The notes under the pieces were generated by a model, which was given only the letters and a program-made list of their open reading frames with translations, ran no database searches and was not told the DNA's origin. Shown piece by piece: positions 1-9,744 of a DNA stretch of 64,000 nucleotides. The position numbers were made by a program, and so were the translations under genes. The stretch's first letter is position 1. Every line of letters begins with the position of its first letter. Source of the stretch: Cochliopodium minus (taxonomy: Eukaryota; Discosea; Himatismenida; Cochliopodiidae); contig JAMYWO010000002.1 of the NCBI GenBank assembly GCA_024220525.1, forward strand, positions 64,862-128,861, in the 5' to 3' direction.

Positions 1-99
1 CAATTGTTTTTCTTCTAAACTTTTTAGCATTTCTGGAATGTATTTCGCGTATTTTGATTCTCCCCACTCTTCTACTTCTATGTCCAACAACTAATTTAT

Positions 100-137
<38 letters not shown>

Positions 138-999
138 GATTAATAAAAATGATTGATTTTTTTAAAATTTAAAAAAAAAGATTAAAAATTAAAAAATTGA
201 AAAATTAAAAAATAAAATGATTAATAAAAAATGATGATAAAAAATGAGAATAAAAAATAAATGAAAAAATATTTAAAATCTTTAAAAATAAAAATATAAT
301 AAAAAATCAAAAAAATCAAAAAAATTCATTTTATTCAAATAAAATTATTCAAATAAAATTATTAGAATAAATTTAGAATAAAAAATTAAAAATTAAAAAT
401 TAAATTTAAAATTAAAAATAAATTTTAAAAAAACTATTAAATATTTCAAATAAAATTAAAATTAAAAATTTCAAATTAAAAATTAAAAAAAATTTAAAAA
501 ATTAAAAATATTGAAATATAAAATATTGAAATAAAAAATATTGAAATAAAAAATTCTTTTACCTTATAAATAGAATTAAAGTCTTTTCTACTAACATCAC
601 AAACTTTCTCCCATATTCTCTTAGTTTCGGGATCATTTTCTCTTTGGAAAGCGTACAAGAGCCTGTCCACTCTCTTCTTGAACTCTTTATCTTCAGCAGC
701 CTTCTTCTTTGCCTCTGTGTACATTTCTCCAAGTTTGGAGACTTCTGGAATTGATTGATCATAAATAAAGCTTTCGTTTCGATCGTAAGCATTGGTGATT
801 ACCTTATAAACATTTAAAAATTTTTTATTTATTTTTAAATTCTTTTTTTATTCATTTTTATTTTTTAAATTAATTTTTTATTTATTTTATTTATTTTATT
901 TTTAAATTACCTTTTTTATTTTTTATTCTAAATAATTTGAATTGAATTTTTTGTTTTTACCATGGCTATGGGAGTTCCATAGTCTCCTACATGACTAAT
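1..999 (-). CDS. RARS: Arginyl-tRNA synthetase, partial (three internal exons)
   Basis: Cytosolic arginyl-tRNA synthetase charges tRNA-Arg with arginine. Three exons are visible on the minus strand: 999-961, 802-563 and 90-1, joined by AT-rich GT-AG introns and read in one frame. The first gives HVGDYGTPIAM, the class I ArgRS motif usually seen as HVGDWGTQ. The second holds EFKKRVDRLLYAFQ and VCDVSRKDF, matching the family's EEFKKRAY...ICDVSR block. The third (LLDIEVEEWGESKY) matches the LDV.LEERGESFY block. The ATP-binding HIGH-type exon should lie upstream, but the next exon upstream on this strand is importin-alpha. The 3' end runs off the window. Seen: motif matches and open phases. Inferred: same gene throughout. 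Confidence 0.85.
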
Positions 1000-1006
1000 C
1001 TTTAAT

Positions 1007-1140
1007 ATGTTAATATTATTCAAGGAATTTTTATTTATTTTTTTTATTATTTATTATTTTATTATTTTATTATTTTATTATTTTATTATTTTATTATTTT
1101 ATTTTATTATTTTATTATTTTATTATTTTTTATTTTTACC
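1007..1140. repeat. TTTTATTA-type low-complexity tract
   Basis: Nearly pure T/A repeat of TTTTATTA and TTTTATT units. It separates the ArgRS exon from the importin-alpha exon, so it is the place where a short-read assembly could have joined unrelated sequence. Confidence 0.8.
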
Positions 1141-1268
1141 AGGAGTCAAGATGGAAAAGTTTTGGCTATCTAGGTGTTTGAACGCTTTTTCTACCAACCC
1201 TGCTTCTATAATTTGCTGCAACTCAATGTTGTTAGTGTCGGAAAGATAAGACAGAGCCCACATGATGT
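1140..1268 (-). pseudogene. Isolated importin-alpha ARM-repeat exon
   Basis: This single 43-codon exon contains MWALSYLSD followed by an IIEAGLVEKAFKHLDS stretch and ILTP, the hallmark of importin-alpha ARM repeats (WALSYLSDG...VIDAGV...LTPALR). Importin-alpha is the adaptor that carries NLS cargo into the nucleus. The exon is flanked by acceptor and donor sites and ends one base into a codon. Joining it to the next downstream exon (ArgRS, starting at 999) creates an immediate stop, so it cannot belong to that gene. No neighbouring ARM exon is present on either side. It is either a gene fragment or the result of an assembly join inside the surrounding TTTTATTA-type repeat. Confidence 0.65.
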
Positions 1269-1329
1269 CTATCATAGAAAAATAAATAAAAAATAAAAAA
1301 GACTGAATTAAAATATAAAAAATAAACAA

Positions 1330-1510
1330 TAAAAAATTAAAAATTAAAAAATAAAAAATAAAAAATAAAAAATAAAAAATAAAAAATAAAAAATAAAAAA
1401 TAAAAAATNTTTATTTTTTATTTTTTATTTTTTATTTTTTATTTTTTATTTTTTATTTTTTATTTTTTATTTATTATTTATTATTTTTTATTTTTTTTTT
1501 TTACCTTTTA
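1330..1510. repeat. Palindromic (AAAAAAT)n - N - (TTTTTTA)n joint
   Basis: About 70 bases of AAAAAAT units run into a single N at 1409 and then about 90 bases of TTTTTTAT units. The two arms are reverse complements of each other. Elsewhere in this window such arrays lie in introns with the T-rich strand as the coding strand. Here the left arm fits the minus-strand fragments and the right arm fits the plus-strand exon at 1554, so the N looks like a scaffold joint rather than a natural hairpin. Confidence 0.7.
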
Positions 1511-1553
1511 TTTTTATAATTTGTTCAGTGTTTTACTTTTTACTCTTTGTTAG

Positions 1554-2269
1554 TTTCTCAGATGATACCCAACAGAACAGACTCCTTTTGCAGACGGAGA
1601 TGGTCGCTACTCTTCGATGACAAAAAGCCCGCCAAAAAAATCACCCCAAAAAAAAATAGACCAAAAAAAACCGCCAAAAAAAAGCCCGCCAAAAAAGATT
1701 TGGATCCCAACCGCCCAAAGCGCAAATACACCAAACGAAAAAAATCAATTGAAGAAAAAGATGTTTCTTTGGAGGAGCTTTCTTGCGAAGGCACACCAAA
1801 CAAGAGAACTAAAACTACCAATAATTTTATTAATGGGAATATTTTTTATAGTGAGAACAATTTTAATGTTGAGAATGATAATCGTAACAATAATTTTAGT
1901 ATGGACAATAATATCAATACTACCATTAATAATATTATTGAGAACAATCACAATAATAATGATCTCAATAACCTTAATAACAATCACAATTTTTTTAGAG
2001 ATCCTAACAATTTTATTCTTAACAACAACGCGAACAATATAAATGAAAACAACAACTCAAATAACAACCACGTTCTTTTTCATAACAGAGAAGAGATCTT
2101 GGTTGACAACAATATCACCATTAACAACAATCATAACAATGTTAATAACAAGAATATTTATTTCAATCCAAACAATTTTGGGCAAAACAACATCATTGAG
2201 AACAAAAATTTTGATGCCAAGGAAGATGACAATGTTCCCATCAAAAAAATAAAAGATGAACCTAATTAA
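1554..2269 (+). CDS. snapc4: SNAPC4-like Myb protein, terminal exon (displaced)
   Basis: The exon follows a clean acceptor (TTTGTTAG at 1546-1553) and opens with VSQMIPNRTDSFCRRRWS, the second half of a Myb/SANT repeat. The codon begun by the last exon of the Myb gene at 30966-33010 (phase 1, G) is completed exactly by TT here, giving WVK-VSQ and a full fifth Myb repeat. After the repeat comes a Lys/Pro-rich basic tail (KKPAKK, RPKRKYTKRKK, AT-hook-like) and about 110 residues dominated by Asn runs, ending at a TAA stop. I read it as the C terminus of the SNAPc largest subunit, which binds the proximal sequence element of snRNA genes. A second paralogous gene is the alternative. Confidence 0.8.
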
Positions 2270-2313
2270 AAAATTTTGTATTTATTTTTGATTAATTTTG
2301 TGTGCGAGGGTTG

Positions 2314-3284
2314 TTAATTTTGATGACAAACAAGATTGGAAGGAAGGATTGAGCTCGGATCATTAACAAAAATGGGAAAGCAAATTTTTATTGACATAGA
2401 TTGAAAATTACTCACAAATCCATACATCTTTTGTCCAGCCAATACAGGAATTTTTTTAGCAGTGAAAATATACTCGTGTTTAGTTTCGTTGACATTCTTG
2501 TTAAAGAAACTGACTGTAGCGAGGGTATTTTCTTTGTCACTGAAACTTCCTTTGTGAATGTAAAAGCTTATCGTTCCATTTTCAGAGAAATTTTTCTTTT
2601 TTTCCAAAACTTTTCCTTGACGACTAGTTGTATAGAACTCTCCATTTTTATTTGTATTTTGATAATATCCAAATCTATACCTAAAAAATAAAGAAATAAA
2701 GTTTTTTTTTTCTTTTTTAATTTATTTTTTTTACTCATCTGAACCAAAAGGGGAATGCTATAAATAAAAAGTGAATTAAAAAATGAGAATTTTTTTTTTT
2801 TAATTTACTCCACGTAACTCAGTATTTTGAAAAGCAACACCCAAAGCGATATTACTAGTAAAGTATTTTAATATTTTTTAAATCAAAAAAAAAAAAGAGT
2901 TTACGTTGGTACAATATCAATTTGAAAAGGATACAAAACTCCTTCGAGGAGATGTTGTTTGGTAAGAACACAACCCCAGTCACCATTTTTCTCATCTGTT
3001 AATATTTTTTTATCTTTCCCATACACTTTATAATTTCCAAATAAATTTCTTTGATCCCATTCTATGAAAGATGAAAGGAATAATTCTTTCCAACTCTTAT
3101 TTTCTTTCGATAATTTCTGGATATTTAACAATTGTTTGACATATAAACTCCAAAAGATCTCATCTTCTTTCAACATGAAAAAAAAAGTCTTGCATACCTT
3201 GGATATTATATAGAGATATTCTGAATCCAACTTTGATAGAATCAACCTCCATATATTTTTTTGGAAAGAGGTGAATTCATTCAT
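2314..3284 (-). CDS. F-box / SPRY-domain protein
   Basis: Four exons. Exon 1 (3284 to about 2906) starts MNEFTSFQKNIWRLILSKLD and carries an F-box: a hydrophobic WRLILSKL...ISKVCKTFFFML pattern followed by WSLYVKQL. F-boxes recruit Skp1-cullin ubiquitin ligases. The remainder (exon 1 end and exons at about 2866-2820, a short AFPFGSDE exon, and 2690-2314) reads as a SPRY/B30.2-like sandwich: NGDWGCVLTK, ALGVAFQN, FGSDEYRFGYYQN, GTISFYIHKG and KKIPVLAGQKMYGFVSNF. SPRY would be the substrate-binding side. The start ATG is preceded by an intron-like acceptor at about 3305, so a 5'UTR intron is likely. The pairing is inferred from pattern, not alignment; the F-box is the surer half. Confidence 0.6.
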
Positions 3285-3389
3285 ATTTTCCTTTGAGATT
3301 TCTTAAACAAATAATAAAATTGAAAATGAGTTATTAATAAGAAAGTTTCATGAAATACCCATTTTTTTAATTTTCTTTTATTTCATACC

Positions 3390-3572
3390 TCACAATTGTT
3401 TATTATATTTCAATTCCATCTTTATATTCGATTTTCCATCCACTGCATGAGTAGATTTGTGATATTTTTTATAAAAATTGCAAAAATCTTGAATTAATCG
3501 AAATTTCTGAGCATCAAATTTTTGAGTTCTGTTTATAAATGAGATCATTTCAAGTATAATGCTCAAAATCAT
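3390..3572 (-). pseudogene. Orphan first exon, paralogous to the 5' end of the ankyrin gene at 53.4 kb
   Basis: A 60-codon ORF (MILSIILEMISFINR...) with no downstream partner. Its promoter and start are near-identical to sequence upstream of the ankyrin gene: both contain TTATAAAG, TGATTTCAATTATAC and ATGATTTTGAGCATTATACTT. The protein shares a weak pattern with that gene (IQDFCNFYKKYHKSTHAVDG against IRSMETYTQTYNKIETHTSF). The ORF ends in TGA just before a possible donor, and splicing to the F-box exon downstream fails in every frame I tried. I take it as a remnant of a duplicated 5' region, or a very short gene. Confidence 0.45.
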
Positions 3573-3575
3573 GGT

Positions 3576-3612
3576 GATTACTGTATAATTGAAATCACTT
3601 TATCTTTATAAA
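3576..3612 (-). promoter_or_regulatory. Candidate core promoter (TATA plus TCAATTATAC)
   Basis: Read on the minus strand: TTTATAAAG, then TGATTTCAATTATAC just upstream of the ATG. The same pair of elements occurs at 53400-53424 and, more loosely, at 48772-48796 (ATTATAAA then TCAATTATAC). Three repeats of the arrangement suggest a TATA box with an initiator element; this is inference from recurrence only. Confidence 0.4.
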
Positions 3613-3798
3613 GCATTCAAATGATTTTACAAAAAAAAAATTTATAGGTGCTCATTATGCCCGAGAATAACATATCTTAATTAGAAAGAAAAATATTTTA
3701 TTTTTTGTTTTAATTTCGATGCGATTCTTGGTTTTTTACTGTTTGCTCGATAAAGTTTTTAAAAGAAATTTCAATTTTAAATTTGAATAATTTATTTT

Positions 3799-6621
3799 TT
3801 AAAAATACATTTGATTTGAAAAATTTCTTTGTGGAGGTTGTTGATGAACACTGTTGTGATCATATTGAGGAGCATTTTGGGAAGGATTGGAAAAGGGAAG
3901 AGGGTTCTTAGATTGTTGATTGTTAGAAGGAGTTTGGTAAATGTTTGTTTGATCGTTAGAAGATAAGGAGTTTTGTGGAGGAGGGTTGTGGTAGTTTGGA
4001 TATTGTTGATAATGAGGTGGAGGAAAAAGTTGGAAAGGAGGAAATTGCATTGGAGGTTGTTGATGAATACTTTTGTGATCATATTGAGGAGCATTTTGGG
4101 AAGGATGGGAAAAAGGAAGAGGGTTCTTAGATTGTTGATTGTTGGAAGGAGTTTGGTAAATGTTTGTTTGATCGTTAGAAGATAAGGAGTTTTGTGGAGG
4201 AGGGTTGTAGTAGTTTGGATATTGTTGAAAATGAGTTGGAGGAAAAAATTGGGGAGGGAATTGCATTGGAAGTTGTTGGGGGTTGAGTTGTGATGAGGGA
4301 TTATGGTAGTTTGGGTATTGTTGATAATGAGGTGGAGGAACATAATGATGAGGAGGGAAATGAATATGTGGGGGATGAAAAGGGTAAGAAGGTTGTTGGG
4401 GTTGTTGGTATATGAGAGAAGGTTCAGGTTGTTGATTGTTAGTAGGATTGTGTTGTTTACTGAAGAAATTTTGTGAGGTAGAAGGGGTTTCTCTGGGGTT
4501 TTTGATTATGCTGAGGATTTGAGAAAGAAAGTTTTGATTGGACATTTTATCTTGTTTTGTTTTTTTTTTTCTTCTCTTCGTTTTAGATGGATTTTCATCA
4601 CTTGAAGAAATCGATTGATCCTCATCACTATTACTCATCTCTTCTCTTTTCTTTTTGTGTTTCCTCTTTTTGTCTCTGACCTCTTTGGGCTCATCATTGG
4701 ACAAATCTATAATCTTGGTCACAGATCTTTGAGAGGAGGTTGAATTATTGGATTGTCTTTCTTTTGATTTCTCTTTTGATGAGATATCAATAGATTTGGG
4801 TTTAGACTTTGGCTTTTCGATTGTAATTACTTTTTTAGAAGACTCTTTTGATTTTTCATCGACAGATTTTGTCGATTTCTTCTTTGTTAGCTTCTCTTTT
4901 GCAATCCCCCTTGAAATCTCTTGAGTTGATTTTTTCTCCGATCTCAACACAGTTCCGTTGTCAGCAATTTTGTTTTTACTTGGGGACTTCAACAGAATCT
5001 CTTCACTACTTTCCTTTTCAACATTCTTTTTCTTTCCTATTTCTTTTTGTAAATCAATAGAAATAACGCTTGGTCTGGTTACAGTCTCAAGGTCCGTTTC
5101 ATTCTCCAAATCACCTTTTTTTTCCTCATTTACTTTTTCTATGAGTCTCTGCGATCTCCTTCTGGTTGTATTATACTTTCTAGTTTTATTTTTATTAGTA
5201 TCGTCTTTGTTAGTTTTCTTTTTAATTGTATCTTTTTTAGTTTTATCTTCATTAGTATCTTTTTTATTAGTATCATCATCACTTTTAATATTTTCATTGG
5301 TATTATTTTTGTTAGTATCTTCATTATTATTGTTTTTATTAGTATCATTTTTATTCGTTTCTTTATTAGCATCATTTTTATTAGTATCATCACTTTTAAT
5401 AATTTCATTGGTACTACTTTCATAAGTTTTGTCTTTATTAGTACTTTCATTAGGATTATTTTTATTAGTATCTTCATTTTTATTAGTATCATCTTTATTC
5501 GTTTCATCATTTTTATTAGTATCATCTTTATTTGTACAATCATTATTATTTATATCAGTAGAATTATCTTCGGAGATGCCAAGGATATTATCAATGATGT
5601 TGTTATTATCAATAATTGTATTTTCATCATGGACAGAACTATACACATCTTGGATGTAACTATTGTCGACACTTTTATTATTAACACTAAGATCACTATC
5701 AAGAATACCCTCTCTATAAATATTGTTATCTACAATATAAACATTCTCGTCGTAAACCTTATTATCTACGCTCTCAGATATACTCCCATTATTACTAAGA
5801 AATTGGTTGTAAAAAATGTTGTTATTTTTGTCTACCACATTCACCACATTGTTTTCTTTGTCTTTCTGAGTCGCTTTTTTTCCTAATTTTCTTTTTTTGT
5901 TTGTTTGAGGAAGATGGCTTTTTTTTGCTGTTTGATTGATGATGTTTTTCCCAAAGGTGTATCTCGATTCTCTCTTTTCTATCTTTCCCCCACAAAACTT
6001 GTTTTCGAAGATATCCATCAGTTTATCGTCTCCACTCTGCTTTACTTTATCTGAATATCCTTTCGCTTCTTCATTTGTCAGAAAATCATAGTAGATATTC
6101 TTCCCCTTTATTATTTCAATGAATTTAACGCTATTCAATGCTGATTCTTTATTATTGAATTGTATCATGCATTCTTCTGATTCCTCTCCCCTTATCAACG
6201 CTATCACCAATCCCATTTTATTGTATTTCATTATCAGCTCTTCATTACTTGTTGTTTTGTGAAATCCTTTGATATGTAAGAACTCACTAGGCTTTTTATA
6301 AAATGTGCTAATTAAAATTTATATTTTTCCGTTATTTTTATCAGAAAATTATGATAAAACGTATAATATAATCTATTTTTGATGAATATATACCGATGAA
6401 TAGAAAAAAAGAAGTTTATAATTTTTATGATCCATTTGTCTACGGATCTTTTCAAAACATTGCTTTGATGATTGTGAGCTCATGAAGGTGATGGAATCAT
6501 TCTCTTTGTTGATCTTTTCACAAGCACCATATATTTCAAATTTGTCTTGCAATCTTTGATATAATTTTGGGGGTAATTTGGGATTAGATTGAAAGTGAAT
6601 TCTAAAAGTGGGAAAATTCAT
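3799..6621 (-). CDS. RRM-like protein with Lys/Asn/Thr and Pro/Gln repeats
   Basis: Exon 1 is 6621-6394 (about 76 residues). Exon 2 most likely begins after AAAAAG at 6292, giving an in-phase join and about 906 residues overall. Exon 1 (FRIHFQSN ... SITFMSSQSSKQCFEKI) and the first 70 residues of exon 2 (EFLHIKGF ... MGLVIALIRG ... CMIQFNNKESALNSVKFI) each have the beta-alpha-beta spacing of an RNA-recognition motif; neither is a textbook match. Then follow a DTNKN-type repeat (about 5180-5560), basic Ser/Lys stretches with KKRKHKKKREE-type nuclear signals, and a C-terminal Pro/Gln/Asn region with HYQQYPNYHNPPPQ units encoded by 219-bp tandem DNA repeats. Likely a nuclear RNA-binding protein; function unknown. 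If the splice is wrong, exon 2 could start at the ATG at 6231. Confidence 0.55.
3833..4330 (-). repeat. 219-bp tandem repeat inside coding sequence
   Basis: Two near-identical copies start at 3833 and 4052 (spacing 219 bp = 73 codons), with a diverged partial third copy from about 4266. The frame is kept, so copy number changes would add or remove a Pro/Gln-rich block without breaking the gene. Confidence 0.85.
5180..5560 (-). repeat. DTNKN codon repeat
   Basis: Imperfect tandem array of about 12-15 nt units (TTATTAGTATC on the plus strand) coding DTNKN, DTNKD and ETNKN peptides. It is in frame within the RRM-like gene. Confidence 0.85.
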
Positions 6622-6709
6622 TTTTTTTTTTTCACAAATATTTTATCATAATTTAAATTATGGTCAATTCAATCTTGAAAAAAAAAAAATTTTTTTAAAA
6701 AGGAATTAT

Positions 6710-9569
6710 TCAATTATCCTCATAATCATCATCGACAGATCTCGGCTCGAGACCCTCATCGCTTTCATCATCTCGGAAATGATTGAGGGTTTTGTTGAGA
6801 ATAGTCTTGGCCTTTCTCTTGGACTTCCTCTGAGGCAAGTCCTTCTCCTTGGCAGAACCCTTGGTTGGTTTGACCTTCTTAGTAGGGGGAAGCTTGACAG
6901 GAACAACTTTTTTCTTCTCAGAAACCTTTTGTTTCTTGTTAGAAGTGGGCTCAAAATCAGAATCCTCTTCTTCCATCTCATCCTCTTCCTCATCTTCATC
7001 ATCATCAATGAAAGTACTTCGAGGCTTCTTAACAAGAACCTTCTTGTTGTCCTTTTGCTCTAGCTTTTTGGTGATTTTTTTTGGAGAAGAAGTCTTGCGG
7101 GGAGGACTGTCCTTGACTTTGAGCTTGAGTTTTACTGAGGAAGCAAAGTTGAAGGGAGAATCCTCGTGGAAGGATGCGGGTGGATCGTCCTTGTAGATGA
7201 GAATTTCTTGTTTGGGCTCTTGGTTTTGGCTGTCTTGAGAACAGTAATAGTCGAACAAAAATCTGGCATTTTCTTCATTAATACGTGAAGCAAATGTTTC
7301 CAAAATCTCGGAATAATGGGGCAACATCTTTACAAAAAAAAATTCATTTAAACAAAATATATTTTGAACAAAAACAAAAAATGAACCTTATTCTTGTCGT
7401 GATGTAACGAAGTTAAAAATTTGAGATAATCCAAAACTTTGTGGATGTTGAGTTTTGCGTGAGACTGTATGATGTATCTCAAAGCTTGTGCGTGAAGCCT
7501 TTCATGTTGGGAAGCGGCAGAGTTGAGAAAAAACTGCTCGAAGGTGATTTCTCTGAGTTTGTTGGCATGAACGTTTTCTATTTTGGTGGATAACATCGCA
7601 GTGACCAAAGATTGTGAAAAGGGATATTCATCTGTAGACAATTTCTTACGAATTAGATGAATCATCTTGAAGAATTTCTTTAAGCCTTTATAAAAAAAAA
7701 AATTTTTTATAAAATTTGCTCATAAAAAAATTTTTATAAAGTTTAAAAAAAAATTATTAACCTTTCAATTTTCCTTCCCTTACTTTATTTACAACAAAAA
7801 AAAGGACCACCTTTCTTGCAGTGGGGGAATTAAGGAAAAACTTTTGGAAGTTTTCGGGGAGTTCCTTTTCTTCTTCCTCTTCAAGTTTCTTCCTCTTTTC
7901 CTCTTTCACCTCTTCCTCTTCCTCCTCTTCCTCCTCAATTAGTTCCTCACAGCTGAGAATCTCTGAAGCCATCAAAGGGTAAAACTCTTGGATGATCTCT
8001 TTCTGTGCTCTTGGGAAAATGTACTTCTTGTTCGATATCATTGCTCTTGCACTGTTATAAAACGAAAATATTTGTAAAGTTATAATTGAAATTTTGATTG
8101 TAAAAGAATAAACAAAATAATATTATCTTATTTTTTTGCATACTGCGAAAAATTTTTTAAAAAAACGAGTAACCTCAAAGCAAATTCCAAAAGCTCAGTC
8201 AGGTGTACCAAGATCTCGTTTTTGGAAGGAATCTTCATATTCTGTACTACATGCATAAGAACAGTATGGATGTTTCTCACGATGGTCTGGATACAAGATG
8301 GGTTAGCGATGATCATCGCTAAATCTCCCAAGATTCCATCTTCGTTTTTGTTTTTGACCTCTTCAAAGTAGTTTTGGATCTCTTTGATCTGTCTTGTAGA
8401 TAGCTCATTGTCTCTGATGTATGCGTCCATGATCCAAGCAAACTCGTGGCAAGGATCTTTGTCCACAATCTTACAAAAAAAATAATTTAAAAAAGTTAAA
8501 ACATTAAAGTTAGTTATTCAGTGCAAAGACAAAAGTTATTTATTGAATACCCATTAATATAAAAGATATTATAAAAGAGAATAAATGATATTTTTTACTG
8601 GATTATCTTTATCGTGCATGCTCATCAATACACCAGATCTCAATGCACAAAAATGGGGATCCCCAGTATCATTGAACAGAGTCCTCAAAAGATGCAAAAG
8701 ATTATTATAGAGCAAAATGCTATCCCCAACGAATTCTGCCAATTTCTGGATGGATTCTGTGTTGTTTCTGATTTCTTTGGGCTCTGTGGTTTGTAATTCA
8801 ATTTCATAAAAAAATGAATCAACCTTATCATTTCTGAGGAAAGAGGAGATGATTGGGAAGACCTATATCATGAGTTTAATTTAATAATATTTAAAAATGT
8901 AGGTTATCTCAACATAAGATCAATATTATAATCTCCATCATTTTCAGTTAAAAATGAATTTTATTTTTTACTTGTTGCCTAAATAATCCATCATCTACTT
9001 GCCATATTTGCCTCTTTACTTCTAATGGACAGAAATTTTGTAATTTTGTGTCTTTTTGAAGACTCTTTAATATATTCGGTGGAACTACTCCCAATTTCTT
9101 CATCGCTGCAAATGGGATCTCTTTTAATTCATCATATCCCAAATAAGGAAATGTGGCAGTTAATAATTCTGTTAATCTATGAGGAATATATAAATAATTA
9201 ATATGAGGAGTAAAATGAAGAGGGATAATAATCTAATTTATGTTCTCTTATTATTAGAAAAATTACTTTTCTTTGCTGGAGTGATTTATCATATTCAATA
9301 AATTTTTTTTCATTGTTTGCATGAGAGATGAATATAACTCTGATCTCTTTATTTCCAATAAATCCACAAAATTCATCACAGGAATCGATTCCTTTGGTAA
9401 AATAGATGTTATTTATTGATAAAATGATATTAGGATGATACTTATAATATTCTTCTTTTAGGGCATTATTCTTTTGAAATGCGCTAATAAACTTGTGTGG
9501 AGTCTCAGAAGCCAATTGATCTTTGATATATTCTTTTCCAATTTCTCCTATCAAATATTTTGAATCCAT
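6710..9569 (-). CDS. nelfb: Negative elongation factor B (NELF-B / COBRA1)
   Basis: NELF-B is a scaffold subunit of the complex that holds promoter-proximal paused RNA polymerase II. Exons run 9569 to 6710. The match follows the family from end to end: an EIGKEYIKDQL start; LEVKRQIWQVDDGLFRQQ (family EVKRQIWQDNQALFGD); LHLLRTLFNDTGDPHFCAL and GVLMSMHD; DPCHEFAWIMDAYIRD; NEDGILGDLAMIIANP; LPENFQKFFLNSPTARKV; and ERLHAQALRYIIQSHAKL. Introns fall between these blocks (for example exon 1 ends in phase 2 near 9268). Past the conserved region the last exon adds about 150 residues of acidic and Lys-rich sequence (EEDEMEEEDSDFEP, KSKRKAK), absent from animal NELF-B. It sits on the same strand directly downstream of the E1 gene (176 bp apart). 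Identification is firm; the tail's role is unknown. Confidence 0.9.
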
Positions 9570-9744
9570 TTAATCAGTAACGATCAATTTTTTTTTTTAT
9601 TTTTTTAATTTGTTGTCAATATATCCCAAATTTTCAGACAGATAATCCAAAATAAGAATTGAGACAAATGAGGAGATGAATGAAAAATATTAAATTTTTT
9701 TTTTAAATGGATTTTTAATGAAGAGGGATATAAAAGTAAGAATT

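Noticed and set aside
1330-1510. Natural hairpin or cruciform formed by the A/T inverted repeat
   Set aside because: The N at the centre and the strand rule for these arrays point to a scaffold joint.
1617-2252. Ile/Leu/Thr-rich ORFs on both strands over the SNAPC4 tail
   Set aside because: Alternative frames of Asn codons (AAT/AAC); composition is an artefact.
3792-4343. 183-residue ORF overlapping the Pro/Gln repeats
   Set aside because: Shadow frame of the tandem repeat in the RRM-like gene.
5139-5543. Met/Ile/Lys-rich ORF on the minus strand
   Set aside because: Out-of-frame reading of the DTNKN repeat; no independent support.
6373-6621. Separate 82-residue gene in front of the RRM-like protein
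   Set aside because: A donor at 6393 and an AAAAAG acceptor at 6292 join it in phase to the next exon, so it is more likely exon 1 of that gene.
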